Assembly: GCF_003386095.1 (NCBI RefSeq)
Contig: NZ_QREG01000012.1
Location: forward strand, 62,001-126,000
Direction of reading: 5' to 3'
Origin: Marinoscillum furvescens DSM 4134
GTDB taxonomy: Bacteria > Bacteroidota > Bacteroidia > Cytophagales > Cyclobacteriaceae
DNA length: 64,000 nucleotides
The notes beneath the pieces were generated by a model. The model was not told the DNA's origin. It was given only the letters and a program-made list of their open reading frames with translations, and made no database searches. The translations under genes and the position numbers were made by a program. Below are positions 54,137 to 64,000 of the stretch, one piece after another (within the stretch, counting starts at the first letter, position 1; each line of letters starts with the position of its first letter).

Positions 54137-54791
54137 ATTGTTCTACAGCTGTAAAGGCATAACTTATGATGTTGGCACCCATCTTTAAAGCCTGCTGCCT
54201 CACATGCTCCGGATCATTGTAAATCACCTGATCTTCCCAGCCATTACCCAGATCACTTTCATAGGAGTAGTAGCATACCAATCTTCCTTTATAAATCAAA
54301 CCTAATCCCTGAGCAGGCTTGCCATCGTGCTCATGAATCTTTGGTAGGCCTTGATCGAAATCAAATTTTTGATGATATATGGGGTGCTCAAAGGGTAGTT
54401 CTACAAATTCAAGATTTGGAAATACCTTTTTCATTTCCAGACGTACATACTGGTCCATGCCATAGTTGTCATCTATGTGTAAAAAACCTCCCGCAGTGAG
54501 GTAATTTCTCAGGTTTTCGGCCTGTTGAGCACTAAATACCACGTTTCCATGCCCTGTCATATAGAGGTAGGGGTACAGAAAGATGTCCGGGCTGCCTACC
54601 TCTACAATATCCTCTTCACGGGCTATCTGTGTGCCCAGATGTCTGTTGCAAAAACGGATGAGGTTTGGCAGGGCTGTTTTATTTGCGTACCAGTCTCCAC
54701 CGCCATCATACTTCAGCTTAGCAATTTTCAGTGATTGAGCAGACAGGAGACCACTCACTAGCATCAAACCGATGAAAAGTATTTTCTTCAT
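54135..54791 (-). CDS. DUF4159 domain exported protein
   Basis: 218 residues with a signal peptide (1-19). The DUF4159 pattern is clear: 'KLKYDGGGDWYANKTALPNL', 'FLYPYLYMTGHGNVVFS', 'LRNYLTAGGFLHIDDNYG' and 'GLIYKGRLVCYYSYESDLGNGWED'. The domain has a ThuA/glutamine-amidotransferase-like flavour but no known activity; members often sit near moxR/BatA genes, which are not present here. The gene converges on the lipoprotein gene. Confidence 0.85.
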   Translation of the reverse strand: MKKILFIGLMLVSGLLSAQSLKIAKLKYDGGGDWYANKTALPNLIRFCNRHLGTQIAREEDIVEVGSPDIFLYPYLYMTGHGNVVFSAQQAENLRNYLTAGGFLHIDDNYGMDQYVRLEMKKVFPNLEFVELPFEHPIYHQKFDFDQGLPKIHEHDGKPAQGLGLIYKGRLVCYYSYESDLGNGWEDQVIYNDPEHVRQQALKMGANIISYAFTAVEQ

Positions 54792-54831
54792 AATGTCACG
54801 TGATTAACACTGTGCAGCTAATGTAACGAAA

Positions 54832-55482
54832 TCAACTGTCAATAAGCATCTCGATTTGTTCCCACCGTAGCTGTGTAAAATCATCAATGATCAGGTCTGC
54901 GTCCAATTCTTCTCGTTTGTGAGATGTAGCCAATGCTATCACTTTAGCACCTGCTCGTTGACCAGCCGTAATTCCTGAGATGGCATCTTCAAAGACAATA
55001 CAATGCTGCGGGTCACGGTTTATCATAGCTGCACACTTCAAATATACTTCTGGTTCAGGCTTTCCTTTAGTGACCATACTATCGTCTACTACTCCAGTGA
55101 AGTGCTTTCTGAGGTCCAGACCATCAAGGGTAAAAACCACATTTTCGCTCGGTGCTGAAGTTCCTACTACCAGAGGGACTTCTTTTTCGCTTGCCGTTGC
55201 GATTAACTCCAAGAGCCCAGGTGTGGGTGCCAGGTGCTTTGCATAGAGCTCTCTATAGATTTTCTCCTTTTCTAACCCAATAGCCAATGCCTCACTGTGT
55301 GGTATTTTACCTTGAAAAACAACGTCCATTAGCTCATTGAGAGTTCGGCCATTCATTTTTTCACGATAAAAATCTTCATCTATTTGGATGTCGTGTCGGG
55401 CTGCCAACTGTTGCCAGGCTTTATAGTGAAAGTCATTGTTGTCCACAATCACTCCATCCATATCAAATATTAGTCCGATCAT
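54832..55482 (-). CDS. HAD-superfamily hydrolase, beta-phosphoglucomutase-like
   Basis: 216 residues. Motif I FDMDGVIVDN supplies the nucleophile Asp7 and acid/base Asp9; motif II is VVGTSAPS, motif III the Lys in MVTKGKPEPEVYL, and motif IV VFEDAISGI. The cap region fits beta-phosphoglucomutase or a sugar-phosphate phosphatase. Its ATG overlaps the stop of the PafA-like gene (ATGA), so the two are coupled. The substrate is not determined. Confidence 0.88.
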   Translation of the reverse strand: MIGLIFDMDGVIVDNNDFHYKAWQQLAARHDIQIDEDFYREKMNGRTLNELMDVVFQGKIPHSEALAIGLEKEKIYRELYAKHLAPTPGLLELIATASEKEVPLVVGTSAPSENVVFTLDGLDLRKHFTGVVDDSMVTKGKPEPEVYLKCAAMINRDPQHCIVFEDAISGITAGQRAGAKVIALATSHKREELDADLIIDDFTQLRWEQIEMLIDS

Positions 55483-57098
55483 TCAAAAAGTTCTTTTATA
55501 GGTTCACCGCTTACTGCGGCATTTGGCATAGAAATGTTTAGCAGCATAGCCAGAGTAGGTGCGATATCTGTGATGTAGGTAGGGGATACCGTACTGCCGG
55601 CTTTTACTCCTTTACCAAAAAAGAGTAAAGGCACATGTGTGTCATACGTAAACCCACTGCCATGTGATGTGCCTTTCGTGCCATAGTCATCAGAAAGGTA
55701 GCCCGGATTCATGACCAACAGCACATCACCCGATCGCTGGCGGTTGTATCCGTTGAATAAAAGCTTCCTGAGTGGGTCTTCATAGTCATAGTGCTGAAGA
55801 TCATATGCAGGAAAAGCTTCGGCAATGAATGATGACTCCATCAATACTTCTACTACAAACTCCTGTACTTCGCGTAGATCCAGACCCGCAGCACTAATTT
55901 CGGGTCTGTCTAGAAAAACCTGTGTGTTCGAAAAGTCAAGAACGAAGTTCTGACCATATTTCGATTTTACAGCTTCTTTTAATTCTTGTTCTACAGTCTT
56001 GGCACTAAAATATCCTCCGGGTAGATTGTAATCTAACAAAAACTGTGGGTTGGCCACCACACCATGATCAGCAGTGAGAAATACCAGGTACTCACCTTTG
56101 CCTACCTGTTCGTCCAATTCATTCAAGAGCTCAGCTAGATCTTGGTCCAGTCTGAGGTAGGTATCTTCTAGTTCTATGGAATTTGGTCCAAAGTTGTGCC
56201 CTACATAGTCAGTAGAGGAGAAGCTAACTGCTAAAAAGTCAGTGATTTCATCACGTCCCATTTCTTCAGCTTTCATTGCTGCTAAGGCCATGTCTTTTAC
56301 TAGCGAGTTGCCAAAAGGAGTACTGCTTATCAGACTGTAAGGGCCGTTTTTTGTGCGCAGCTTTGCCAGGTCATAGGGAAAAGTAGGTGTATCCTTTCCT
56401 TTGAATCCTCTTTCGTAGGGTACATTATCCGGAGTGCTTTCGGTGTATTCCTCCAGTGGCAGTACTGGCTCCCATACCTGATTCAGGTATTTGTCTACAA
56501 GTTTACGTTTGTTGAACTGCTGCACCCATTTAGGAAGTTCATCGAAGTAGAAGGTAGAAGTCATAAACTCGCCGGTACGTGAGTCGTACCAATAGGCTCC
56601 ATCCGGCGCATGACCCGCGGGCAAGGCAGCTCCACGGTCTTTTATAGAAACTCCAATGACCTTTGATTTAAAGTTGAGGGTGAGCTTAAGCTCATCGGTA
56701 ATGGTGTTGGCTACCATATTGCGCGGAGAAATGAACCCATTGCGAGCACTGCCCCCCACAGCTTCTACTGTGGTGTCTCCCGCACAATATACAGAGCGTC
56801 CCAAAGGTCTACTGTACCAGTTGTTGCCAATGACACCATGATACTTGGGCGTGGTGCCAGTATAGATGGAGGCATGACCAGGAGCTGTATAGGTGGGGAT
56901 GTAATTGTAGTGATTGTTTCTCACCTCAAAACCTTCTCGCTGAAGGCGCTTAAATCCATCTTCAGAAAATTTTGATTCGAAGCGTTGCAGATACTCCTGG
57001 CGCATTTGATCCACCACAATGCCTACAACCAGTTTAGGTCGCTGTGCCATTGACTGAGCGGCCGATATTATGAATAGTAATAGTAGTAATGACCTCAT
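55479..57098 (-). CDS. PafA-like alkaline phosphatase
   Basis: 539 residues with a signal peptide (1-18). It is an alkaline-phosphatase superfamily member with a threonine nucleophile, Thr71 in YTAPGHASIYTG, as in the Elizabethkingia PafA enzyme. Metal ligands are visible in VVDQMR (Asp30), SFSSTDYVGHNFG (Asp/His), LTADHGV (Asp/His) and THVPLLFFG/HGSGF. It should release phosphate from monoesters in the periplasm. It overlaps the HAD gene by 4 nt. A TACATTAG element (57128-57135) lies 30 nt before the start. Confidence 0.9.
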   Translation of the reverse strand: MRSLLLLLFIISAAQSMAQRPKLVVGIVVDQMRQEYLQRFESKFSEDGFKRLQREGFEVRNNHYNYIPTYTAPGHASIYTGTTPKYHGVIGNNWYSRPLGRSVYCAGDTTVEAVGGSARNGFISPRNMVANTITDELKLTLNFKSKVIGVSIKDRGAALPAGHAPDGAYWYDSRTGEFMTSTFYFDELPKWVQQFNKRKLVDKYLNQVWEPVLPLEEYTESTPDNVPYERGFKGKDTPTFPYDLAKLRTKNGPYSLISSTPFGNSLVKDMALAAMKAEEMGRDEITDFLAVSFSSTDYVGHNFGPNSIELEDTYLRLDQDLAELLNELDEQVGKGEYLVFLTADHGVVANPQFLLDYNLPGGYFSAKTVEQELKEAVKSKYGQNFVLDFSNTQVFLDRPEISAAGLDLREVQEFVVEVLMESSFIAEAFPAYDLQHYDYEDPLRKLLFNGYNRQRSGDVLLVMNPGYLSDDYGTKGTSHGSGFTYDTHVPLLFFGKGVKAGSTVSPTYITDIAPTLAMLLNISMPNAAVSGEPIKELFE

Positions 57099-57163
57099 TG
57101 AATAATGTGTTACTTAAAACTGCGAATCTAATGTACTTGCATCAGCTATAAGTTATCTGGATA

Positions 57164-59791
57164 TTAATTCCAGTGATACCTGTGTATAAGCTCTGCGACC
57201 AGCCCTGTCCAGCCTGTTTGATGCGATGCTCCAAGACCTTCTCCGGTATCTCCATTGAAATACTCATAAAATAGAATGTGGTCTCTGAAATGCGGGTCTT
57301 TCTGGAATTTTTCGTTATCCCCATACACAGGGCGGTTACCATTTTCATCTTTGGTAAAAATACTGATAAGCCTCAGGCATATTTCGCGAGTCACTTCCAG
57401 GAGGGTATGTTCTTCTCCGCTTCCAATTGGAAATTCCACTTTGTATTCTTCTCCATAGTAGTAGGAAAACTTGAGCAGAGATTCCAATATGAGGTAATTT
57501 ACCGGAAACCATATTGGCCCTCTCCAGTTGGAGTTACCTCCAAAGAAAGATGAGTCAGATTCTCCAGGGAGGTAAGCTACTTCCAGGACTTTGTCCTCTA
57601 TTTCGAAACGATATGGATGTTTTTCATGGTATTTGGATAGAGCTCTGATGCCATATGCCGACAGGAACTCATCTTCGTCCAGCATCCGCTCGATGATCTT
57701 TTTCATCCTAAAGCCTCGCAAAATACTCATTAGTCTGCGCTCACCTTTTCCAGGTTTTTCCCAGCGAGATACCAGAGAAGCCAGTTTAGGCCTTTCCTTG
57801 AGGAAAAATTCCAGCTTTTCGCGAAACTCGGGTAGTTTATTGTAAACTTCTGCTTTGAGGATTTCTATAGCAAACAGAGGAATCAGTCCTACCATGGATC
57901 GTACCTTCATTCGCTGGTTGGGAGCGTCGGGTGTGTGCATGACATCATAGTAGAAGTTGTCTTCCTCATCCCAAAGATCCACATCAGTATCTCCGATGCT
58001 ATTCATAGCACCAGCGATGTATAAAAAGTGCTCAAAGAACTTGATGGCCATATCCTGATACTCCGGTGAGTGCATGGATAGGTCCAGAGATATTCGAAGC
58101 ATATTGAGCGAAAACATGGCCATCCAGCTCGTGCTATCGGCTTGTTCCAGCTTGGCATCCTCCACTATGGGGTGATTCCTGTCAAAGACCCCAATGTTGT
58201 CCAGGCCAAGGAAACCACCCTCAAACACATTGTTGCCCTCTGTATCCTTGCGGTTTACCCACCAGGTAAAATTCATGAGTAGCTTATGAAAAGAGCGCTT
58301 CAGGAAGTCATAGTCTGGAGTACCGTTTTGATAACGGTCTATTTGGAAGACACGCAATACTGCCCAGGCGTGCACCGGCGGGTTTACATCACTGAAATTC
58401 CATTCATAAGCAGGTATCTGACCATTCGGGTGCATGTAGCGTTCTTTCAAAAGCAGCAGCAGCTGATCTTTAGCAAAATCAGAATCAATGCGGGCTATAG
58501 GTATGCAGTGAAACGCCAAATCCCATGCCGCATACCACGGGTACTCCCATTTGTCCGGCATAGACAATATGTCAGAATTGTAAAGGTGTTGCCAGTCGGA
58601 GTTACGACCTTTTTTACGACTTTCTGCGGGCTTCATACGGCCAGGGTCGCCATGCAGCCAGTTTCTAATGTTGTAATAGTAAAACTGTTTGCTCCACATC
58701 ATGCCGGCCCATGCTTGTCGCTGAATATTCCTTAGCTCCTTGTCGATCACCTTTGCCTGTTTGGCTCGATAGAAACTGTCGGCCTCCGCTACTGCATTTT
58801 CAAAGATTTCGTCATAATCTTTGAATGGGGCTGTACATTCATTGGGACTCACACGAATCTTAACTGTCTTACTACCTCCAGCAGGTATTTCCAGATTGAA
58901 AACAGCAGATGCTTTGGTGCCGACCTTTTCTGGGTTTACCGATTTTTTGCCATCGATGATGTAGTCGTTGATTCCATCTTTAGGGTATTTGCTTTGTTTG
59001 TTAGGTACTCCATACAGACGTACTCTGTTGGTAGCATTGTCACAAAAGACCTGTTCTTTCACTTGTTCATCGGCATAAATGTGAAAGTTACCCAACAGGT
59101 GATGTTCCAGGAGCATTTCTCCAGGTTTCACTTCTGTGATTTTAGGTATGCGCTTGTCACGACCCGATGACCATGTGTTTCTAAACCATACTGTAGGCAG
59201 CACGGTGATTTTGGCCGCTTTTTTACTTCTGTTATGGATTTCTGCTTTTAGCAAAAACTCATCAGGTGAAGCCTTGGCATATTCCATGTAGATGTCAAAA
59301 TAGTTGTCATCATCAAATACGCCCGTATCTATTAGTTCATATTCACGTTCTTCTTTGGATCGTTTTTGGTTTTCCAGTACCAGTTTTGAGTAGGGAAACT
59401 CCTGGATAGGGTACTTGTAGAGCATCTTCATGTACGAATGAGTAGGAGTACTGTCCAGATAGTAGTAGAGCTCCTTTACATCTTCTCCATGATTGCCTTC
59501 GTGCCCTGTGAGCCCAAAAAGCCGTTCTTTAAGGATAGTATCCTTGCCGTTCCAAAACGCCCAACTAAAACAGATGCGTTGGTCGGAGTTTGAAAAACCA
59601 CCAATACCATCTTCACCCCATCGGTAAGATTTGCTTCTGGCCTGATCATGGACAATACTTTCCCAGGCATTTCCAGATTCGGTATAATCTTCGCGCACCG
59701 TGGCCCATTGGCGCTCAGATAAGTATGGGCCCCATTCTTTCCATGGTATTCCTTTTCTACACGCTTCCAGCCGTTTTTCTTCTTGTGTCAT
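57164..59791 (-). CDS. GH63-family glucosidase (MGH1-like)
   Basis: 875 residues, no signal peptide, so cytoplasmic. A beta-rich N-terminal domain (1-330) precedes an (alpha/alpha)6 barrel. Landmarks are WYAAWDLAFHCIPIARID (general acid Asp), 'NGQIPAYEWNFSDVNPPVHAW', 'GGFLGLDNIGVFDR', 'ADSTSWMAMFSLNML', 'NWRGPIWFPVNYL' and 'GDTGEGLGASHQTGWTGLVAEL' (general base Glu). These match the bacterial GH63 glucosidases and mannosylglycerate-hydrolase-like proteins that act on short glucosides such as glucosylglycerate. No partner for compatible-solute synthesis is seen nearby. Divergent from guaA. Confidence 0.88.
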   Translation of the reverse strand: MTQEEKRLEACRKGIPWKEWGPYLSERQWATVREDYTESGNAWESIVHDQARSKSYRWGEDGIGGFSNSDQRICFSWAFWNGKDTILKERLFGLTGHEGNHGEDVKELYYYLDSTPTHSYMKMLYKYPIQEFPYSKLVLENQKRSKEEREYELIDTGVFDDDNYFDIYMEYAKASPDEFLLKAEIHNRSKKAAKITVLPTVWFRNTWSSGRDKRIPKITEVKPGEMLLEHHLLGNFHIYADEQVKEQVFCDNATNRVRLYGVPNKQSKYPKDGINDYIIDGKKSVNPEKVGTKASAVFNLEIPAGGSKTVKIRVSPNECTAPFKDYDEIFENAVAEADSFYRAKQAKVIDKELRNIQRQAWAGMMWSKQFYYYNIRNWLHGDPGRMKPAESRKKGRNSDWQHLYNSDILSMPDKWEYPWYAAWDLAFHCIPIARIDSDFAKDQLLLLLKERYMHPNGQIPAYEWNFSDVNPPVHAWAVLRVFQIDRYQNGTPDYDFLKRSFHKLLMNFTWWVNRKDTEGNNVFEGGFLGLDNIGVFDRNHPIVEDAKLEQADSTSWMAMFSLNMLRISLDLSMHSPEYQDMAIKFFEHFLYIAGAMNSIGDTDVDLWDEEDNFYYDVMHTPDAPNQRMKVRSMVGLIPLFAIEILKAEVYNKLPEFREKLEFFLKERPKLASLVSRWEKPGKGERRLMSILRGFRMKKIIERMLDEDEFLSAYGIRALSKYHEKHPYRFEIEDKVLEVAYLPGESDSSFFGGNSNWRGPIWFPVNYLILESLLKFSYYYGEEYKVEFPIGSGEEHTLLEVTREICLRLISIFTKDENGNRPVYGDNEKFQKDPHFRDHILFYEYFNGDTGEGLGASHQTGWTGLVAELIHRYHWN

Positions 59792-59882
59792 TTCAGGTCA
59801 CTTTTGAGCGGGCTAATCACGGCAAAAATCACCATATTTCAAATCGATGTAAAAAATCAATTTAGCGTTTGACCGATTCTGC

Positions 59883-59890
59883 TAATTTTG
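59883..59890 (+). promoter_or_regulatory. Putative -7 box of guaA, leaderless position
   Basis: TAATTTTG, a perfect TAnnTTTG, ends 4 nt before the guaA ATG. TTTA (59861-59864) is a one-mismatch -33 box 18 nt upstream. Confidence 0.5.
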
Positions 59891-59894
59891 CGGC

Positions 59895-61421
59895 ATGACA
59901 GACAAAATACTTATCCTGGACTTTGGTTCCCAGTATACCCAATTGATCGCAAGAAGAGTTCGCGAGCTGGATGTTTATTGTGAAATTCACCCATTTAGTC
60001 ACTTTCCGGAGCCGGATGAGTACACCAAAGGGATTATACTCTCTGGAAGTCCATGCTCTGTGATGGATGAGGGGGCGCCTGACCTGGATATCAAGAAACT
60101 TGAGAAATATCCGATCCTGGGCATATGTTATGGAGCACAGCTGCTGGCTAAAAAGCATGGTGGCACGGTGTCTCGCTCAGAACACCGGGAGTATGGCAGA
60201 GCAAAACTAGCTCATATCAATGCGCACTATGACCTCCTGAAAGAGATCGAAATAGGAAGCCAGGTGTGGATGTCTCATGGGGATACCATTACCGAGTTGC
60301 CAGAAGATTTTCAGATCATCGCCAATACGGAGAGCATCCCTGTAGCGGCTTACAAAGTAGAAGATAAGCCTATTTATGGCATTCAATTTCATCCGGAAGT
60401 AACACATAGCCTCGATGGAAAAGCGCTGTTGAGAAATTTTGTAGTACACATTTGTGGGGCTGCTCAAGATTGGACTGCCGACATATTTGTAGAAAATACG
60501 GTTCGTGAACTTCAAGAAAAACTTGGAGATGACAAGGTAGTGATGGGGCTGTCTGGAGGAGTGGACTCGTCTGTAGCTGCTACACTTATTCACCAGGCGA
60601 TAGGTAAAAACCTTTATTGTATTTTTGTGGATAATGGTCTGCTTCGAAAGAATGAATTTGAGCAGGTGCTGGAATCTTATGAAGGCATGGGCCTCAATGT
60701 AAAAGGAGTAGATGCCAAAGAGGACTTTTACAAGGCACTGGAAGGACTTACTGACCCTGAGGATAAGCGTAAAGCGATTGGTCGCGTGTTTATAGAAGTG
60801 TTTGACCGAGAGGCACATACGATCAAGGATGTGAAATGGCTAGGGCAGGGTACGATTTACCCAGATGTGATCGAGTCAGTATCTGTAAACGGACCATCAG
60901 TTACTATCAAGTCTCACCACAATGTAGGCGGGCTTCCTGAGAAAATGAACCTGAAAGTAGTGGAGCCGCTCAATTTGCTTTTTAAAGATGAAGTAAGAAA
61001 TGTAGGCCGAGCTCTAGAAATCACTGACAATATTCTTGGTAGGCATCCATTTCCGGGACCAGGACTTGGAATTAGGATTTTAGGTGATATTACACCTGAT
61101 AAAGTACGCATCTTACAAGAAGTGGACGATATCTTTATCTCAGGGTTAAAAGAAAACAACCTCTATGATGAAGTGTGGCAGGCAGGTGCTGTATTGTTAC
61201 CTGTACAGTCTGTGGGTGTGATGGGAGATGAGCGTACCTACGAACAAGTGGTCGCGCTGCGCGCAGTTACAAGTCTGGATGGTATGACCGCCGACTGGGT
61301 ACATTTGCCTTATGAGTTTCTAGCGGATACCTCCAATAAAATTATCAACCGTGTGAAGGGAGTAAATCGAGTGGTATACGACATCAGTAGTAAACCACCG
61401 GCAACTATTGAGTGGGAGTAA
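59895..61421 (+). CDS. guaA: GMP synthase (glutamine-hydrolysing)
   Basis: 508 residues. The N-terminal amidotransferase has [15 protein letters not shown], nucleophile Cys78 in LGICYGAQL, and His/Glu in FHPEVTHS. The ATP pyrophosphatase has the P-loop [12 protein letters not shown]. The C-terminal dimerisation domain has [12 protein letters not shown] and ends KPPATIEWE. It converts XMP to GMP. It is first in an apparent operon with the TPR/binding-protein gene (32 nt later) and hemL. Confidence 0.98.
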   Translation: MTDKILILDFGSQYTQLIARRVRELDVYCEIHPFSHFPEPDEYTKGIILSGSPCSVMDEGAPDLDIKKLEKYPILGICYGAQLLAKKHGGTVSRSEHREYGRAKLAHINAHYDLLKEIEIGSQVWMSHGDTITELPEDFQIIANTESIPVAAYKVEDKPIYGIQFHPEVTHSLDGKALLRNFVVHICGAAQDWTADIFVENTVRELQEKLGDDKVVMGLSGGVDSSVAATLIHQAIGKNLYCIFVDNGLLRKNEFEQVLESYEGMGLNVKGVDAKEDFYKALEGLTDPEDKRKAIGRVFIEVFDREAHTIKDVKWLGQGTIYPDVIESVSVNGPSVTIKSHHNVGGLPEKMNLKVVEPLNLLFKDEVRNVGRALEITDNILGRHPFPGPGLGIRILGDITPDKVRILQEVDDIFISGLKENNLYDEVWQAGAVLLPVQSVGVMGDERTYEQVVALRAVTSLDGMTADWVHLPYEFLADTSNKIINRVKGVNRVVYDISSKPPATIEWE

Positions 61422-61453
61422 TCGGCTATTATTATTAATTAACCAGTTGTGCT

Positions 61454-63316
61454 TTGAAAAATCTGATCCTAGTATTTACCCTTTCATTTTGGTTTTGTGG
61501 GGCTATGGCCCAAAGTGACCAATCTGAATACCTGGAGGCCAAGCGGCTTTTTGGTGAGAAGCGATATACAAGTGCTAAAGGAGCCTTCGGGGCCCTCAAA
61601 GACAGTGAAGTTTTTGGGGCTTATGCTCAGTTTTACTACGGTTTGTGTGCTTATCATCAGGGAAACTTCCAGCAGGCAGAGACCAGTTGGGAACAACTGC
61701 TGCAGAAGCACCCGAAATGGGAGCAGAAAATGGAGGTGGTTTTTTGGCTGGCATATGGCAACATGAGCAGTGGAGAGTATTTAAGAGGCTTACGTTTTGC
61801 TAGTCTGTTGTCAGAGGAGTTTATGGATGCCGAGCGTGAAAAGGTTCTGGTACAGCAGTTTCTAAGTCCACTAGCTTTTGAGGAGCTCAAAGCACTGCAT
61901 GATCAGTTTCCTAAAAGCCGACCGCTGGCAGAACTGGTAGCGGTTCGCATGGCTGGTTTGCCATTTGAAGAGCGCGATATGGCGTACATACAATACCTGG
62001 CTACGCGATGGAATTTCGAACTCAATGACTTGTTAATGTCCGATTTGCCTTTGGTGAAAAAGGATACTTACAACATTGCCGTCCTATTACCTTTCTTGTT
62101 TGAATCATTGGATGATACTCGTGTGATTTCCCAAAACCGATTGGTGATGGATATGTATCAGGGAATGACGCTGGCAGAAGAAGAACTTGCCGCCAATGGC
62201 TTTCCTGTCAGCTTGTATCCGTACGATACCAAACGTAAAAAACAGGTAACATCAGAAATTCTAGAAAATGAAAGCTTAAAAGCTGCGGACCTAATTATCG
62301 GCCCGTTATATTCAGGACCAAATGAGGTGGTGAATATTTTCTCAGATACCAATAAAATCAATACAATAAACCCTCTTTCCTCTAATGGAGAGGTGATTGG
62401 AGATAATCCCTTTTCATTTTTGTTTAAACCCAGCTACCAAACCTTAGGTAGAAAGCTGGCGGAATTTGCTGCTACAGAAAATGAGGACAATAAAAATGTG
62501 ATGATTTTCTATGAAGGCTCTGCACGAGATTCTACGCTTGCAGGAGAGTACCGTAAGACTATTGAGGAAAAGGGTTTTAAGGTGTTGTTTTTCAGAGAGA
62601 TAACCAAGGAGAACTCACGGGGCTTACTGGACACTTTGGTGGCAAAGTACACCGATTACCTTACAAAATCAGAAGCAGATTCTGTAAGTGAACTGCCAGG
62701 AAGGTTTGTGAAAGACAGGAGGATCAGACAGGAAGAACTTGAGAAAAAGTGGGCAAATGACGAGTATGATTTGCCGGTGTCCTATGACGATGACAACAAC
62801 CCGATTGTATATTATCAGGAGCTTTTTACTATAAAACCTGACAGCATAGGACATATATTAGCAGCTACGCGTAGCAACCTGTTTGCCAACAACCTCATTA
62901 GTGCTGTGGAAACCCGTGGAGACAGCATTAAGCTGTATGGATATGGTGACTGGCTGGACTTTACCATGTTATCCTTTCAGCAGCTAGATAGATTGAAGGT
63001 GGCTATGGGACATCCAGACTATGTGGATGATGAAAGGTATGGACATGAACAGCTTCGCGAAAAATTCATTAAAAAATTTAAAACTAATCCCTCACTAAAT
63101 CATTTTAGAGGTTACGAGTTGGTTTGGTATACCGGACAAATGCTACATACCTACGGCAAGTATTTTCAGAAAGGTTTGAGCGAGGGACGGTTCAATGCAG
63201 GACGTGTGTTTGAAGGATTCAAGTATGGTGTTCACAACGACAATCAAATCGTTCCTGTCGTAAGATTTAACAATGCTAAACTCGAAGTAGTCAATAGAGA
63301 TACCTATGAAGATTGA
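61454..63316 (+). CDS. Exported TPR plus periplasmic-binding-fold protein (LpoA-like architecture)
   Basis: 620 residues starting with TTG at 61454 ([20 protein letters not shown], a signal peptide). Residues 22-190 are TPR-like ('[20 protein letters not shown]', '[20 protein letters not shown]'). Residues 205-600 have the type 1 periplasmic-binding fold: '[18 protein letters not shown]', '[21 protein letters not shown]', '[13 protein letters not shown]', '[14 protein letters not shown]'. This TPR-plus-binding-fold order is that of LpoA, the outer-membrane activator of PBP1A, although there is no lipobox. It lies between guaA and hemL, overlapping hemL by 11 nt. Confidence 0.8.
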   Translation: MKNLILVFTLSFWFCGAMAQSDQSEYLEAKRLFGEKRYTSAKGAFGALKDSEVFGAYAQFYYGLCAYHQGNFQQAETSWEQLLQKHPKWEQKMEVVFWLAYGNMSSGEYLRGLRFASLLSEEFMDAEREKVLVQQFLSPLAFEELKALHDQFPKSRPLAELVAVRMAGLPFEERDMAYIQYLATRWNFELNDLLMSDLPLVKKDTYNIAVLLPFLFESLDDTRVISQNRLVMDMYQGMTLAEEELAANGFPVSLYPYDTKRKKQVTSEILENESLKAADLIIGPLYSGPNEVVNIFSDTNKINTINPLSSNGEVIGDNPFSFLFKPSYQTLGRKLAEFAATENEDNKNVMIFYEGSARDSTLAGEYRKTIEEKGFKVLFFREITKENSRGLLDTLVAKYTDYLTKSEADSVSELPGRFVKDRRIRQEELEKKWANDEYDLPVSYDDDNNPIVYYQELFTIKPDSIGHILAATRSNLFANNLISAVETRGDSIKLYGYGDWLDFTMLSFQQLDRLKVAMGHPDYVDDERYGHEQLREKFIKKFKTNPSLNHFRGYELVWYTGQMLHTYGKYFQKGLSEGRFNAGRVFEGFKYGVHNDNQIVPVVRFNNAKLEVVNRDTYED

Positions 63317-64000
63317 AAAAAGTAAGTCACTTTTTAGCAGAGCAAAAAATTATATCCCAGGGGGAGTTAACTCTCCGGTCAGGGCTTTTAAAGCTGTAGG
63401 AGGGGATCCGATCTTCTTCAAGTCAGCTAGCGGAGCCTATATGTACGACGAGGATGGCAATAAGTACATAGACATGATCAACTCCTGGGGACCAATGATC
63501 CTGGGCCATGCACATGAAGAGGTAGAAGAGGCTATTATCAAAGCTGTTAGAAATTCTCCTTCGTTTGGAGCACCGGCTGAGCGTGAGTTGTTGATAGCGG
63601 AGCTGATATGTGAAATGGTGCCATCTGTAGAGCGTGTGCGCATGGTCAACAGTGGGACAGAAGCTACTATGTCTGCTATAAGGGTAGCCCGCGGGTATAC
63701 TGGTAGAGATAAGATTATCAAATTTGACGGATGCTACCACGGTCATGGTGATTCATTTTTGATAGCGGCTGGCAGTGGAGCCATGACGATGGGTACGCCT
63801 AATAGCCCTGGGGTAACGGCCGGTACAGCGAAAGACACCTTGCAGGCAAATTTTAATGATCTGGAAGGAGTGAAGCAAGTAGTGGCAGATAATAAAGATG
63901 AAATAGCTGCGATCATTCTAGAGCCTGTGCCGGGCAATATGGGATGTGTTTTGCCTCAGCAGGGATTTCTAGAGGGCTTACGCCAACTTTGTGATGAAGA
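63306..64000 (+). CDS. hemL: Glutamate-1-semialdehyde 2,1-aminomutase (partial, C-terminus off window)
   Basis: 231 codons from the ATG at 63306 to the window end. '[23 protein letters not shown]', '[12 protein letters not shown]', '[38 protein letters not shown]' and 'EPVPGNMG' are diagnostic of HemL. The PLP lysine lies beyond the edge. It makes 5-aminolevulinate from glutamate semialdehyde for tetrapyrroles. The start lies inside the preceding gene (11-nt overlap), implying translational coupling. Confidence 0.96.
   Translation, partial: MKIEKSKSLFSRAKNYIPGGVNSPVRAFKAVGGDPIFFKSASGAYMYDEDGNKYIDMINSWGPMILGHAHEEVEEAIIKAVRNSPSFGAPAERELLIAELICEMVPSVERVRMVNSGTEATMSAIRVARGYTGRDKIIKFDGCYHGHGDSFLIAAGSGAMTMGTPNSPGVTAGTAKDTLQANFNDLEGVKQVVADNKDEIAAIILEPVPGNMGCVLPQQGFLEGLRQLCDE

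Noticed and set aside
54818-57135. TACATTAG elements 27-30 nt before the DUF4159 (54818-54825) and PafA-like (57128-57135) genes as promoters
   Set aside because: One mismatch to TAnnTTTG and no -33 TTTG; possible but too weak to list as features.
60207-60818. Long minus-strand ORF opposite guaA (203 codons)
   Set aside because: Antisense shadow of a strongly conserved gene; composition rich in Lys, Tyr, Phe and Cys unlike a real protein here.
1-64000. CRISPR arrays, tRNA or rRNA genes, insertion sequences, prophage
   Set aside because: Looked for regular repeats, cloverleaf sequences, transposase-like ORFs and integrases on both strands; none seen.

Overview
The window looks like an ordinary chromosomal segment of a member of the Bacteroidota, most likely the Cytophagales. 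The signs are TonB receptors with an STN plus carboxypeptidase-D-like N-terminus driven by an ECF sigma/FecR pair, DUF4249 and DUF4159 proteins, a T9SS-type C-terminal domain, ribosomal protein bTHX, a PafA-like phosphatase, a short SRP RNA, weak Shine-Dalgarno sequences and promoters of the TTTG / TAnnTTTG type. I see no rRNA, tRNA, CRISPR, prophage or insertion sequence. Genus-level identity is not resolvable by eye.

Layout. 1-6596 (minus): a tightly overlapped six-gene operon (outer-membrane protein, catalytically degenerate beta-lactamase-like lipoprotein, ECF sigma, FecR anti-sigma, TonB receptor, DUF4249 lipoprotein). 6687-8773 (plus): a second, divergent ECF sigma with a membrane anti-sigma candidate and a DUF4097-like exported protein. 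8783-10779 (minus): FtsE-type ATPase, small protein, transaldolase, SRP RNA, small acidic ORF. 11054-13328 (plus): bTHX, beta-barrel protein, AlkB-type hydroxylase, small protein. 13385-15719 (minus): TerB-like and lamin-tail/T9SS proteins.

15863-23441 (plus): the complete trp operon trpEGDCFBA followed by a type I-beta DAHP synthase gene. It is preceded by a textbook leader-peptide attenuator with adjacent Tyr-Tyr-Trp-Trp codons and three mutually exclusive RNA hairpins. 23524-34789 (minus): three tandem giant cytosolic multi-PAS histidine kinases of the HisKA_3 class with no response regulator nearby. 35007-38476 (plus): phenylalanine hydroxylase, then hisH-hisA-hisF-hisIE behind a leader hairpin. 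38528-44863: a flavin disulfide-reductase homologue lacking its redox cysteines, an iodotyrosine-deiodinase-like flavoprotein in an operon with purine nucleoside phosphorylase, a two-lobed aspartyl protease with PDZ, and a class III aminotransferase.

44947-59791 (mostly minus): Bcp peroxidase, M23 peptidase, FAH-family hydrolase with mtaB, secreted TPR-CHAT protein with an outer-membrane partner, a lipoprotein, a DUF4159 protein, HAD phosphatase with PafA-like phosphatase, and a GH63 glucosidase. 59895-64000 (plus): guaA, a TPR plus periplasmic-binding-fold protein, and hemL cut by the window end.

The most rewarding observations are the trp attenuator, the pseudo-enzyme in the sigma/TonB operon, the cysteine-less flavoprotein, the kinase triplet, the deiodinase homologue, and promoter boxes placed so close to start codons that leaderless mRNAs are implied.
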